Below, one piece after another: positions 31,649-42,862 of a stretch of DNA of 64,000 bases. Position 1 is the first letter of the stretch. Every line of letters starts with the position of its first letter. The stretch comes from Pisolithus tinctorius. Lineage: Eukaryota; Basidiomycota; Agaricomycetes; Boletales; Pisolithaceae. The position numbers and the translations under genes were made by a program. Location: NCBI GenBank assembly GCA_024663395.1, contig JANFAH010000008.1, positions 930,001 to 994,000 of the forward strand. Direction: 5' to 3'. The notes beneath the pieces were generated by a model. It did not search any database, had not been told where the DNA came from, and saw only the letters and a program-made list of their open reading frames with translations.

Positions 31649-34600
31649 AAGGGAACTCTGCATTGACGCCGGATGTTCCCAAAACTAAGGACAGTCTAGT
31701 TTCTGTTGCTCCTGTACTTGTAACGTCTACACCAGAATGTACTATGCAGATTCCCATTTCCCTCTATGCATCAGAAACTACCCTGAAAGTTGTCAACACT
31801 ACCACTCTGGTTGACTCCAGAGCAGAAATTTCTTGCATCGACTGGGGTTTTGTGCGAAAGTACCGAATCCCCACTCAGTGCCTCGCCGAACCCATCCTCG
31901 CCAAAAACGCTGATGGAACCCAGAACTCAAAAGGAAGAATATTGTTTTCCGCCACTCTCTACTTCAAGATTAAAGGACTCATTCACCAGTCCTTTTTCCA
32001 TGTCATCAACTGTGGAACGGAAAACGTTATTCTAGGTCTCCCCTGGCTTCAAGAAAACAATCCTGTTGTGGACTGGAGGATGGGCACGCTCTCTATCGAC
32101 GAGAAAACTGATAGATCAAAAGAGTTAAAATGTAACATCTGTTCCGTTGCCATTGAAGAACCCACCATGAACCTTGTGTCCCCTGCTGAGAAGAAAGGAA
32201 TAAACAAGTTCATGGATTATGAAGAACCAGAAGACGAAACCATCTGAGCACACTTCATCATGTCGGTTGGGAAACTCGTTGAGGAAGCCAAGAAGGTTAA
32301 CCCCAATAATAGCCTTCTCCGAAAAATCACCACGGCTACAGAGCTGGCCCAAGAAGAACATAAGAAGAAACCAAAGGCTGTCCTCCCTGAAGAATACAAG
32401 GACTTCGCCTCGGTTTTCGAGAAACCATCTGATGGGGTTTTACCTCCATCACGACCATACGACCATGCCATAAACCTTGTAGAGGACTTCATCCCCAAGG
32501 TGGCCAAGGCATACCCTCTCTCTCCCTCTGAACGAGAGTCCACAGAAAAGTTTATTGAAGAAAACCTTCGAGAAGGAAAGATCTGCCCCTTGAAGTCTCC
32601 CCAAGCTGCTCCCTTCTTCTTCGTAGGAAAAAAGGATGGCTCCCTGCGACCCTGCCAGGACTACAGGTATCTGAACAAAAATATGGTGAAGGATGCATAT
32701 CCCCTTCCCCTCATTTCAGACCTTGTAGACAGACTAAAGGGAGCCTCTGTCTTCACAAAGATGGATGTCAGGTCCAGCTACAACAACATCCACATCAAGG
32801 AAGGAGACCAATGGAAAGCAGCATTTATCACGCATAAAGGACTTTTCGAACCCACCGTTATGTTCTTTGGTCTCTGTAACTCCCCTGCCACCTTCCAGTG
32901 ATTAATGAACGACTCTTTCAGAGACATGATCACCGAAGGATGGTTGGTTGTCTACATGGATGACCTTCTTATCTTTTCAAAAGACCCCAAAGGACATAAA
33001 CGAAGAACCCGTCGCGTTCTTGAACGAATGAGGGAGCTCTCCCTTCCCTTAAAATTAGAAAAATGTCATTTTGATCTGACTGAGGTTGAATACCTCGGGA
33101 TGATCATCAAGGAGAACACCATCGCCATGGACCCTGTCAAGGTCCAAGGCATTGCCAACTGGCCTGTCCCAAAGAAGGTCAAAGATGTGCGATCCTTTTT
33201 AGGATTCGCAAACTTTTACAGAAGATTTGTCCCCTACTACTCGGACATTGCATGACCACTCATCGACCTCACTAAGAAAACGGTCAATTGGAGTTGGTCT
33301 AAGAGATGCCAAGATGCCTTTGATCTTCTCAAAAGAATCTTCATGGCGCAACCCACACTCTGAATGCCTGACACCTCTCGACCGTTTGCAATCACAACAG
33401 ATGCATCTAAATACGCAATGGGAGGTATCCTCCTTCAAGAAGATTCAAACAGACAGTGGCAACCCTGTGCCTTTCTATCTCAGTCATTTAACCCCACAGA
33501 GCGAAATTATGACATCTACGACAGAGAGTTACTTGGAGTTATCTGAGCGTTGAAATCCTGGAGACATTATCTCCATGGATCTCCGTTCCCAATTAAGGTC
33601 TTCACAGACCATAAAAACCTGATGTACTTCAAGGCCCCTCAGAATTTAAACCGGTGTCAAGCTCGCTGGCTCCTTGACCTCGCAGACTTCAATCTGCAGT
33701 TAGAACATGTCCCAGGCAAAGACCTGGCCGCACCAGATGCACTCTCCTGCCGACCTGATCATATCCCTGATGATGACGAAGATAACAAAGGAGTTACCCT
33801 CCTTCCACAAACCTTATTCATCAATCTTATCGATACCAATCTCACTCAGAAAGTCACATTGTCCTCCATGAAAGACCCCATGGTCCAAACGGCACTTCGT
33901 GCCATTGAAAACGTTGATATGCCACTTCCGTTTAAGTCTCATCTCTCTGACTGGAAGTTCGACAATGGCATACTACTTTACAAAGATTGGGTGTATATCC
34001 CTGATGACCCTACCCTCCGATGGACTGTCATGTCCAACCACCATGACCACCCCTCTGCCAGACACCCTGGTATCCTTAAAACCTGACAACTCGTTTCATC
34101 CAAGTTCTGGTGGCCTGGACTTGCATCTTTCGTCTGAAAATATGTCGAAGGCTGTGCTGTATGCCAGCAAAATAAGGTTAACATGCACCCAACCATGCCA
34201 CCCCTTATGCCTATCCCCTCCACCTCGACCCGCCCCTTCCAACAGATCTCTTGCGATCTGATCACCAACCTACCTATATCCAATGGCTATGATTCCCTTT
34301 TGGTCGTGGTAGACCATGGGCTTACAAAGGGGGTAATTTTATCACCCACGAAGAAAACTGCTTCTGCTGCTGACATCGCAGCACTGTTTTTCAAAAGAGT
34401 CTACTCCCGTTTCGGGTTGTACAACAAAATTATATCAGATCGAGGCCCTCAGTTCGCCTCCACATTCACAAAAGAACTCGCTTCTCTTTTGGGATACTCC
34501 CTTGCCCTGTCAACGGCATATCACCCACAGACCGATGGAGAAACAGAACGCATAAACCAAGAAGTGGAGACCTATCTCTGCATCTTTTGCCAAAACGACC

Positions 34601-36351
34601 CCACCTCATGGGTGAACAACCTACCTATGGCCGAATTCGCACATAACCATCACCCACACTCTGTCACCCACCAATCTCCATTCTACCTCATGTATGGATA
34701 TGAGCCGAAACCCCTTCTGTCCCTGATCACGGAAACCCACCTTCCCACCGCTGAGTCTAGACTCGAAGAACTCCGAAAAGCTAGAGAGGAAGCCCTAGCA
34801 GCCCACGACCTAGCAAGAAAAACTATGAAAGACCGATCGTCACGACCCTTCACCCCATTCCAGAAAGGTGATAAGGTTTGGCTAGAAGCACGCAATTTGA
34901 AATGCTCCTATGAAAATAGGAAACTGGCACCCAAACGAGAAGGACCCTTCACAATCTCCAATGTCCTATCTCTGATTATGTATCGCCTCACGGTTCCCTC
35001 ACGATGGAAGATTCATAACGTCTTCCATGCTTCTCTCCTATCGCCCTATCGCGAAAATGACGTTCACGGACTGAACTTCCCGGCTCCACCACCTGATCTA
35101 GTCAATGAGGAAGAAGAATACGAAGTTGAGGTGATAGTCGGCCATAAAAGGTCTGGCTGTGGACACGCCTTTTTAATCAAATGGAAAGGCTACCCTTCTT
35201 CTGAAAACTTGTGGCAGAAAGAGTCACACCTTGAACATGTGGATGATATGCTCTCCGCCTATAAGAAACGATTCCCCAGGGACTTCCCCCTCCAGAAACA
35301 ACCCACTCAATGCTCCACCCGTACTGTCAGAAACATCTCTCTCGAAATGCCTCCTTGCCATTACACCTATCCTTGTGAACCCTCCCATTGCCACACTCCA
35401 TTTGCTCATTGGCAACAACAACCTGCTAGCGATCAGATGATCACCTCTTACCGACTCTTCGTTGCTGATCCCACTGTCATCAGCACCATTTATCATGAGG
35501 TGGATGAAGACTCCCCTCTTGATCTTGTGTATCATGCCACTATCCAAGCCCTTCGGCTTGAAGAGCTCTCTTGCTATGTTAACTGCCAAAACCCCCTTCT
35601 GTCCCCCGCCCATACCATCTTGAATGAGATCGCCGTTCAACAGGTTCCCCTCCTGCTTAAACTCTTTGATGTCCTCGGAGGCGCAGACCTCATCTACAAT
35701 GTCCGACAGTACCCTACTTTGATCGCTCCTCCTCCTCCTGGGTCTAGAAGACCCTTGACTGCAACCTCCCCTCCAGCTTCCTCCATGTCAACCTCTCCTC
35801 CGGCATTGTCGCCGTCATCATCCTCCCACTTGTCCTGCTCTCTCCGTAGAGCCGACAGACCCCGCACCTGTTGCTTGTCAGGCCCTAACCCTCAACCCTG
35901 CGAGTCTCACGACTCCCCATCTGAAGTAGATCCTGAGACTGCCTTTGGCGTCTCCTGTGCAGAACTCGACTACATGTTAAATATCGTTGAAACCCTTGCA
36001 CAGTTGCCACCAACCCCTGTGCTGAATGCCATGACAGAGTTCGACAGACCTCTTACTCCATCTGATCCACACTATCATCAAGCATGTAATGTCTGCCGCT
36101 GTCTTGGCCACATCCATGTCAACTGTGGACTATATGAATGTCCCCTTTGCCACACTACTCGTCCTGGGCATACTCAAGCCCAGTGTCCTTCTATATGCCC
36201 TCATCGTCCTTTACAGGATAGAATAGCTACCCCCACCCTGGTAGACGATTGTACCCTCATCGGGAGCGAGGATAACGACTTGTATGACAACAACTTTGAC
36301 TTTGATGACTCCGCCATCAGCAACATGACCGGAGAGCCTTACAGAGAGTAG
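31642..36351 (+). pseudogene. Pol of element B: PR-RT-RNase H-IN-chromodomain
   Basis: The polyprotein needed for retrotransposition. The protease active site reads VDSRAE instead of VDSGAE (about 31810). RT has KKDGSLRPCQDYRYLN, VFTKMDV and an intact YMDD (about 32956). RNase H has TTDASKYAMGG and DRELLGVI. Integrase keeps CDLITNLP, SDRGPQF and TDGETERINQE. A chromodomain follows with VEVIVGHKR and IKWKGYPSSENLW (about 35150-35260). About 350 further residues follow, with cysteine motifs near 36090-36190. TGA codons at 32245, 32899, 33253, 33361, 33544, 34084 and 34135 all fit former CGA arginines (for example YSDIA-R-PL). Only pol of this copy needs all seven reversed to be open. Confidence 0.9.
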
Positions 36352-36373
36352 ATGAAGTTGGGGACTTCAACAC

Positions 36374-36388
36374 TTAGAAAGGGGGTAA
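36374..36388 (+). other. Polypurine tract of element B
   Basis: TTAGAAAGGGGGTAA directly precedes the TGTTACG start of the 3' LTR, the usual place for the second-strand primer. Confidence 0.75.
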
Positions 36389-36838
36389 TGTTACGTTTCG
36401 CCCCTAGTTTTTCCTCTTTACTGTACATTTGCCTTGCTTTTGACCCATTGGACTTAGTTTCCTTTTAGAGCCGTCTTCTCTCTGATCCGACGGCTCTCTA
36501 TTCCCACCACTAGCGTTACTAGCTCGTTACATGCTTAGGACATGTGTCGTCATTGTTCAACCAATGGCGTAGTTACCTCGAGTACATGAGGACGCCTCAT
36601 GGTCCTCTTCTTGTAGTATTTAGGTCGCTGGCTCAAGTCCTGGAAACCCAGACTTGAGCTGCTCAATTATACGCAGCGTTCTCAGAACTTTGCCCTCAGT
36701 GTCCCTCACAAGGACCACTCTTACTGGCATTGCCCTAAATCCTCTGTTGTTCACAGAGGTTACTGCAGCCGTTGCTCAGTAGAAACCTTAGTCTGTGTTT
36801 GAGCTCTCCCTATGTTGTGACTTCGGTCGAGCGTAACA
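36389..36838 (+). repeat. 3' LTR of element B
   Basis: This 450-bp LTR starts TGTTACGTTTCGCCCC and ends GAGCGTAACA. It is followed by the TSD cagat at 36839-36843. Compared with the 5' LTR, every difference that I find lies in a CG dinucleotide in at least one copy, or in a TG/CA pair derivable from one. Confidence 0.93.
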
Positions 36839-36843
36839 CAGAT

Positions 36844-37320
36844 GACCTTTGGAGCCCATGACCCAGTGGCTGATGCTGAAGGCCAGCTAGACCACCTTCA
36901 GATGAAAGACAATCACTGGGTCAACAAGTATGTGGTTGAGTTCAACTGGCCTGCCTCACAAGTCTGGGGATATGGTGATGGCACTCTGCACCACTTCTTT
37001 TACACTGGTCTCCCTGACCACATCAAAGATGAGGTCTCCCAGGTTGGCAAACCCAGAACCTTGCACAAACTTCACCACCTGGCCCAGGAGATTGACACAC
37101 ACTACTGGGAACACAAGAGGAGATTCAATGGTCCAGTAAGCACCAGGGGTCATCCTCTGGTAACAAGTCAGCTCCCAAGCCCAGCCACAACTCTCAGTCC
37201 AAGCCCAGTCAAGAGAAATCCAAGACCAGCAGTAACTCTGGAAATGGCAACTCTGGTAACCAGTCTTCAGCAAAATCTGCCTTGACTGGTCAGACCAGCT
37301 CTAACACACCAAAGCTGGAG
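36844..37320 (+). pseudogene. Gag of element A, C-terminal part
   Basis: Frame resumes after element B with TFGAHDPVADAEGQLDHLQM, VEFNWPASQVWGYGDGTLHH, FYTGLPDHIKDEV and a Ser/Asn-rich tail. Joined to the left part it gives a continuous gag core of the Ty3 type. The zinc knuckle is not seen before the frame decays at about 37320. Confidence 0.75.
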
Positions 37321-38039
37321 ATCTAGTGAACCCTGTAATGGTGCTCAGAGCACAAGGAGGTCTTGTCTCACCCCAATGTCCATACCAGTGTTCCTGTGCC
37401 AGAAATGCATTGGTTGAGAGGGGACTGGTTTGTACATCATGTTCTGAAGTGCCAGATTGACCTCCAAAATATTCTCAGCCTTCCAAGTACTGATTAATCC
37501 CAGAACACATCAGGCATGGGGGGGAGAAACAGTCCAGGGAATGACTGACAGCAGGTTTTTTTAAGGGACTGATGGTTCTGAGAGCATGTTATACTGATGG
37601 CATTGTGGTGGCCACCAGTATTTGATAAGAATTCCTTGAGAAAATGACCATGTGAGCTAGAGGGATGATTTCATGAGTTGTGGTAAAAGGACAGTTAATG
37701 GTGCAAGTCCAATGTTTGTCATTGTTTACATGCTGACAAATCATCTCTAAGATCATGTGGTCTATTATGTAATCATATTTTCCCATCCTTCATGCCCTCA
37801 ATCCCATCAAAAGGTCACTTCACTATTTCACCAGTCAGGGACAAAAGAGTTGCAATGCACTTTTCAGAAAGAATAGGGTGTGTCTCAGCATGTATTGCTT
37901 TGTTTGCACTGAAACTTAGTGCTCTGGAAAGCCTAGAGTCACCCCTTTCCAATGGTATAGGTATCATGATTATCTGTGCAGAATAGCCCAAGCTACATCA
38001 CCAACAACTCACATCTCACAAACATTGCAACACTTGTGT
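37321..38039 (+). other. Element A gap where protease and RT should be
   Basis: About 80 bp still resemble a protease-end block (EMHWLRGDWFVHH), then nothing recognisable until the RNase H block TVETDASDYAI at about 38055. Most of protease and all of RT are missing. The intervening sequence with short frames near 37589-37986 has no visible relationship to Ty3 and may be filler from another insertion. Confidence 0.55.
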
Positions 38040-39332
38040 CCCTCACTGTATTACTGTTGAGACTGATGCATCTGACTATGCCATAGCCAGTATTTTGACC
38101 ATCACTGGTGGTGATGGTCAAATCCAGCTGGTCACATTCTACTCTTGCACAACAGCCCCAGAGCTAAATTATGACACCCATGATAAGGAATTACTTGCAA
38201 TCTTCGAGGCATTCTGGACATGGCAGCATTACCTGGAAGGATCTGCAGTGCTGGTTGATGTTGTCACAGATCATAAGAACCTGGAGTACTTCTGCACCTC
38301 AAAGGTACTGACCTGGCACCAAGCATGCTGGTCTGAGTTTCTGTCACAACTCAATATGATTATCCAGTTCAGACCTGGTAAACTTGGTGCTAAGCCTGAT
38401 GCCCTAACTAGATGGTGGGACATCTACCCCAAAGAGGGGGATAGTGACTATGCCTGGGTCAACCCACAGAACCTCAGACCAGTCTTCATGCAGGAACAAC
38501 TAGCCACCTCCCTGCATGCCACCTACCTTGAGTACCTGATCCTATGTGCTGTTGCACTGATGGACATGGAGAAAACTTCATAATGATATCTTCTCAGCTC
38601 TATGCTCAGACCCAGTCACCCAAGTCTGGTGCTCAGATACACCAGATTCCCAGTGGTCAGTTGATGACACTGGCTTCCTCCACCTAGATGGAAGATTCTA
38701 TTTACTGGACTCTAACAACCTTTGTCTTCATGTCCTGAGGTTCAAGCATGATCATCCCTTGTCCAGCCACTTCAGCCAAAATAGAACCTTGAAACTCATC
38801 CAGTGTGAGTACACCTGGCCCAGTCTAAGGACATTTGTCAAAGACTATGTCCAGTCCTGCACTACCTGTGCCTGGGCCAAGGTACCCCACCACCAGCCTT
38901 ATGGCCTACTCAAGCAGGCAGCTCCCTGTGCCAGAGAAGCCATGGAATTCCATCTTGATGGATTTCATAGAGCAACTCCCAGCCTCAACTGGCTTTCAAA
39001 GCAAGCCATTTTCATACCTACTCATGACACCATCACAGCCCCTGAGCTTGCTTGAACTGGCCATACCAAGTACCATACCCAACTGGACTCAACCTCCACC
39101 CCCACCAGTAGATGTTGATGGCAGCTTAGAATTTGAAGTAGCAGAAATACTCAATTTGAAGGTCAACCAGCACAGGAAGTGTTAGTTGCAGTACCTGGTC
39201 TGGTGGACCAGCTATGAGGATACTGATGAAGAAACTACCTGGGTACTAGCAACAGAGCTGGACAATGCCTCAGAACTGGTTCAAGAGTACCATGACCAGT
39301 ACCCAGACAAACCTGGTCCTTTCAAGAGATAA
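38040..39332 (+). pseudogene. Element A pol remnant: RNase H, integrase pieces, chromodomain
   Basis: RNase H runs from ETDASDYAI through ELNYDTHDKELLAIFEAFW to FRPGKLGAKPDALTRWWD (38055-38430). An integrase zinc-binding area follows (LKLIQCEYTWPS, SCTTCAWAKVPHHQP, about 38790-38910), then part of the core (DFIEQLPAS, about 38960). Most of the catalytic core is deleted and the frame jumps to LAIPSTIPNWTQPPPPPVDV. The chromodomain-like end has LQYLVWWTSYEDTDEETTWV and stops at 39332. Element C gives a nearly identical and fuller version, which guides this reading. Confidence 0.78.
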
Positions 39333-39509
39333 CTAAGAACCAGTCGCAAGCTTTTCCCCTTCTCTGTTTCACTTGCCTCATAGTTACCATGTCTTTATTT
39401 CCCTTACCCTTCTTTTATTTTGCTTTCTTTCATACTTTAGAACTGGAACCAGGAAATGGCATTGGCAGGCATATGCATACAAGAAAAACATGATGCTACA
39501 TGCACAATT

Positions 39510-40571
39510 TCAGGCCTGGGACCCCTCAGAACTGGCACCAGTCTGGTCACCTGACTCAGACTGGGACTGGCCTTCCTCTTCCTCCTCCCTCAGCCCTTCC
39601 AGCTCCTCATCAAGCCCCTCAGCACCCTCATCTTCCTCACCAGTGGTGTCCCAGTCTGAAGGCACATCTGGTGTGAGGAACTCAAAGCATTCCTTGACAT
39701 AGGTCTCATACAACCAGGCAAACTGTTAGAGGTTCCAGGAAACTTCTTTCTGCACCATTGCAAGGCTGGCCACATTGTCAGTGATGCACTTGACCACTTT
39801 GATTAGGCACTCCATTTGTGCACAAGTGATTGAACCAGCCTCAACCTCTCCCCCAGTTGCCTTCATTGCACCAGTCTTCAACATTGAAGGCCCCTCTACA
39901 TTGTCCTCCTCATCACCTGCACCCTTGAGCACCTTCACAGATGGTTGCCTCAATCACTTCTTCTTTTCACTGGTGCAGGGGGACATCACATCTGCCTTTC
40001 TCTTCCCCTTGTCCACAGCTGGGCTGACACCTGGACTGGTCTCACCCTTGACCTGCCACCAGCAATGCTCTTTGAGCTCATTGCACCAATTACAGGTCAA
40101 GTGCCTCTTCTTGGTATCAGTGCTGTGCAAACAGACCATGTTGGTCTGGGTGCAACAAAGGCAGCTGTTAGAAGCATTAGTCAACAACACTGGTGGTGGT
40201 CATAATAAAGCTTACCAAGGGCTCATCACCTTGACATTGGAACTGGCCCCAGTCAAACCACCAACCAGGGCATCCACCTGCCAGCTCTGCTCTGCCTTCC
40301 TGGCCTCTTCAGCCTTGCATGCAGCCTCTAACCTCTGCACCTCAGCCTCTGCACATGCCCTTTCTTCCTCAAGCCAGGCCTGCTCCTGCCTTTCAACCTC
40401 CAACTGGGCTTCTTCTTGTGCCTTTGCCTTACACCTCTTGCATTCAGCCAGTTTTCCCCAGATAGCCTGCTTGTCATTGTCACTGCCTACCTGCAGCTCA
40501 ACACTTGTCACCCAGGTCAGGTCAGGCAGGAGGTCTTGGTCTTATGGCATTTGGGACCAATGAATAGACAT
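39510..40571 (-). pseudogene. Accessory ORF of element A, opposite to pol
   Basis: This minus-strand gene lies tail to tail with pol. From an ATG at 40571 (MSIHWSQMP) the frame passes a TAA, then a Lys/Glu/Ala coiled coil (QEEAQLEVERQEQAWLEEER). After an intron it gives CLCCTQTNMVC ... CNWCNELKEHC, then a helical block (QMECLIKVVKCITDNVASLA) and an acidic tail ending at 39510. The cysteine spacing C-x-C-C-x6-C-x12-C-x2-C-x6-C is the same as in the element C copy (51610-52663). Function is unknown; the pattern suggests zinc binding. It is broken in this copy. Confidence 0.7.
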
Positions 40572-40687
40572 GTTGAGGTGGGGAACCAAACCTGAGGTGG
40601 ACTGGTCTTAAGTCCACTGGCTTTCAAGGTCAGACACAAAAGTTTCATTCTCAGCATTGTCCTCATTGGAGCCTTGTGGGCTTGGCT

Positions 40688-40702
40688 CCAAGAGGGGGAT
40701 AC
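40688..40702 (+). other. Polypurine tract of element A
   Basis: CCAAGAGGGGGATAC directly precedes the TGTCATGACC start of the 3' LTR. It shares its core with the tracts of element C and the LARD. Confidence 0.75.
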
Positions 40703-41279
40703 TGTCATGACCATGTCTAGACCACCCTAGGCTGGCTCTACCCCAGTCTTGACCAGTCTCACCCAACCCTTGCCCCAGTCCCAGCCTTGACCCTTCAACC
40801 TAGAAACACGTTAGCTCATGAGGCACTGCAAGGCAGTGCCCAATCAAGTTGTTGACTCAGTTGGTACCAGACTGGTGTAATGCCTGGCCCAGCCACTAGT
40901 CCTGCCCTGGTTCCCAGTAAATCCTTTGTTCATACTTTTGCTTGATAATATTCTTTGTAACATCTTACTTAACAATCCATTTACCAATCACTGCTGTACC
41001 AGTGCAACCAGTCTCTGGTGCTATGTTACACTTACTTTACCTTTAGTATTTAAGCTGTAGGATAATCTGTTTAGCCTCAGTCTGAAATCAATCTAGTCTC
41101 ATCAAACCCAATCTCTGCTGTCTTCTGCCTCTCAACTGGACTGCAGCCCATGCAAGGGAATAGTGCTGCACCTTCAGTTGCTAAGTCCAACAGTCCAACC
41201 CTCTAGTATCTCATCTACCCCCCTGACCCCTGACTGGACTCCAGACCAGCTTTGGACTGGTGATGAACCAGACTTAACA
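40703..41279 (+). repeat. 3' LTR of element A
   Basis: This 577-bp LTR pairs with 28705-29264 and ends CAGACTTAACA. It is followed not by target DNA but by TGTCTGACTCTGG, a word from the middle of the LARD-family LTR (compare position 197). The junction implies deletion or recombination after insertion. Confidence 0.88.
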
Positions 41280-41475
41280 TGTCTGACTCTGGTTATGCTG
41301 GTCACCCAGACTTTGAATATTAGTCTCAGCACAGCCTCTGTGGCTATCCTCTCTTGCTAATCATCTTTCTAATAGCTTATCAACAAGTCCAGCTCTATGT
41401 TCATTACCTTGGACTGGCCTCATGTATTTAACCCATGTACATACTTTATAGCACTCCAGTCAGAATATCAACTTA

Positions 41476-41689
41476 CAGTGGCTCAAAAAACTGACTGCAT
41501 GTTTGGACATTTTTCACTAAAGTCAATAATCCCCCATACCCCCTAACCTAGGCCCTAACCTATAAGTGTATGAAACAAACCCTTACCCTTGGCTCTCTAT
41601 TGGTGCAGGGGTCAAGGGTTTTGGATAAGGTTTGATCAAATGGCAGCCATTTCAAAATAATGACTCATGTGGTCAGTTTTTTGACTTTA
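41476..41689 (+). repeat. Left terminal inverted repeat of the Tc1/mariner element
   Basis: It pairs with 42863-43050. The left copy has about 30 extra bases near 41555-41585. Each repeat begins with TCAAAAAACTGACNNCATG and closes with its inverse CATGTGGTCAGTTTTTTGA, so each end holds two opposed copies of one probable transposase-binding word. Confidence 0.88.
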
Positions 41690-41836
41690 GGTTTCAATTA
41701 CATATATTAGACCCTGGCATACTATAATATTAGTACATATATTTGGTAATGGTTCTATTATGTCACCTTTATGTAACTGAGTGTCAGACACTATATAAAA
41801 ACCCCACCATAGCATGTTTATTTTCCCACCATCACC

Positions 41837-42848
41837 ATGAAATCCATCTCTGCTTCTCAAAGAACCAACATCATCTCTCTCTCCTCTCTTGGTCTTTCCT
41901 CTAGGAAAATTGCTTCCCAAACTGGCCTAGGGCAGTCTACAGTATGCCAGGTCCTTCAGAAACTGCAGCCAGAGAGGACTAGGCTTTCAAGTGGCTATCC
42001 ATCAAAGCTTACCCCCACCAACAAAAGGGCTATTGTTCAGCAAATCATTACTGGCAAGGCCAAAAATGCTGTCCATGCCACTCAATTCATCAATTCTATT
42101 ATTGATACTCCTGTCTGCCCCCAGACTGTGAGAAATACCCTCAAGGAAGCCTCCTTAAAGGCTGTGGTCAAGAAAAAGAAGCCCTTACTTTCTAATGGAC
42201 ACAAGAAGAAAAGGTTAGCCTTTGCACTCAAGTATCAGCATTGGACTGTGGAGGACTGGAAGAGAGTTATATGGTCAGATGAGACCAAATTTCATAGGAT
42301 TGGGTCAGATGGGCAAGAGTATGTGTGGAAAAGGAAGGGTGAGGGGCTAAATGCTAGAGAGGTCAAGGGTACAGTTAAGTTTGGAGGAAGTTCACTGATG
42401 GTATGGGGCTGCATAGGGTGGAATGGAGTAGGGGATCTGAGTGAGGTGGAGGGAAGAATGGATGTTGAACAGTATGTGGCCATTTTGGAGCAGGGGTTGC
42501 TGCAAAGCATGGGAGATTCTGGTATTCCAGAAGGTGACATTATCTTTCAACAAGATAATGACCCCAAACACACCTCCAGGAGAGCCCAAATTTGGTTGGA
42601 AGAACAGAAGATCAACCTTCTGGATTGGCCTGCACAATCTCCAGATCTTAATCCCATTGAACATACTTGGAATCACCTCATGCCTCTCAGGTTATGAGAG
42701 TGCTCCTACAGGAGTTCACCAACTGTGGGAAAGAGTGGTGGAGGAGTGGGGGAAGATTGATGAGGAGCAATGTCAAACATGGATAGAAAGCATGCCCAGA
42801 AGGATTGAAGCAGTTATTAAGGCCAAAGGAAGTCATACCAAGTACTAG
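41837..42848 (+). pseudogene. Tc1-like transposase, frameshifted
   Basis: It cuts and pastes the element at TA sites. The ATG at 41837 opens MKSISASQRTNIISLSSLGL, a helix-turn-helix domain, with a second DNA-binding helix region to about residue 110. The catalytic residues are visible as WSDETKF (first Asp), QQDNDPKHT (second Asp) and PDLNPIEHTWNHL (Glu, near 42660). The frame then stops at 42697 (MPLRL). The true C-terminus continues in another frame as YESAPTGVHQLWERV to AKGSHTKY at 42848, so a small indel near 42680-42695 removes about 50 residues. The joined length of about 335 is normal for Tc1. Confidence 0.92.
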
Positions 42849-42862
42849 ATACTTAGATTGAT

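Larger units (their letters stand above)
30000..36838 (+). mobile_element. Chromodomain Ty3 element B, nearly full length
   Basis: Two 450-bp LTRs (30000-30449 and 36389-36838) are flanked by a perfect TSD, cagat, at 29995-29999 and 36839-36843. Between them lie gag, then pol in a different frame with protease, RT, RNase H, integrase, chromodomain and a cysteine-bearing extension. Eight in-frame TGA codons disable it. The LTRs differ at about ten bases, all of them in CpG sites, so the copy is young. It is clearly richer in CpG and CGA codons than its surroundings. A solo LTR of the same family is at 14458-14980. Confidence 0.93.
28705..41279 (+). mobile_element. Ty3/gypsy element A, with nested element B
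   Basis: A 5' LTR (28705-29264) and a 3' LTR (40703-41279) have TG/CA ends, the same TGTCATGAC start and matching internal sequence. Internally there are gag (split at 29999/36839 by element B), RNase H, integrase remnants, a chromodomain-like end, an antisense accessory ORF and a polypurine tract. Protease and RT are missing. The left flank is a DUF6589 gene; the right flank is the middle of a LARD LTR, and no TSD is found. The right side has therefore been rearranged since insertion. Confidence 0.82.

Noticed and set aside
30928..31663. Minus-strand frames over gag of element B
   Set aside because: They are reverse shadows of gag and pol; the accessory antisense gene of elements A and C lies elsewhere, after pol, and B has no such gene.
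30749..34140. Reading TGA as a sense codon (a changed genetic code) to explain the many in-frame TGA stops
   Set aside because: The stops sit at CGA-compatible positions, the same genes use CGA for arginine elsewhere, and conserved arginines also became Cys or Trp. Mutation at CpG explains all of these together.
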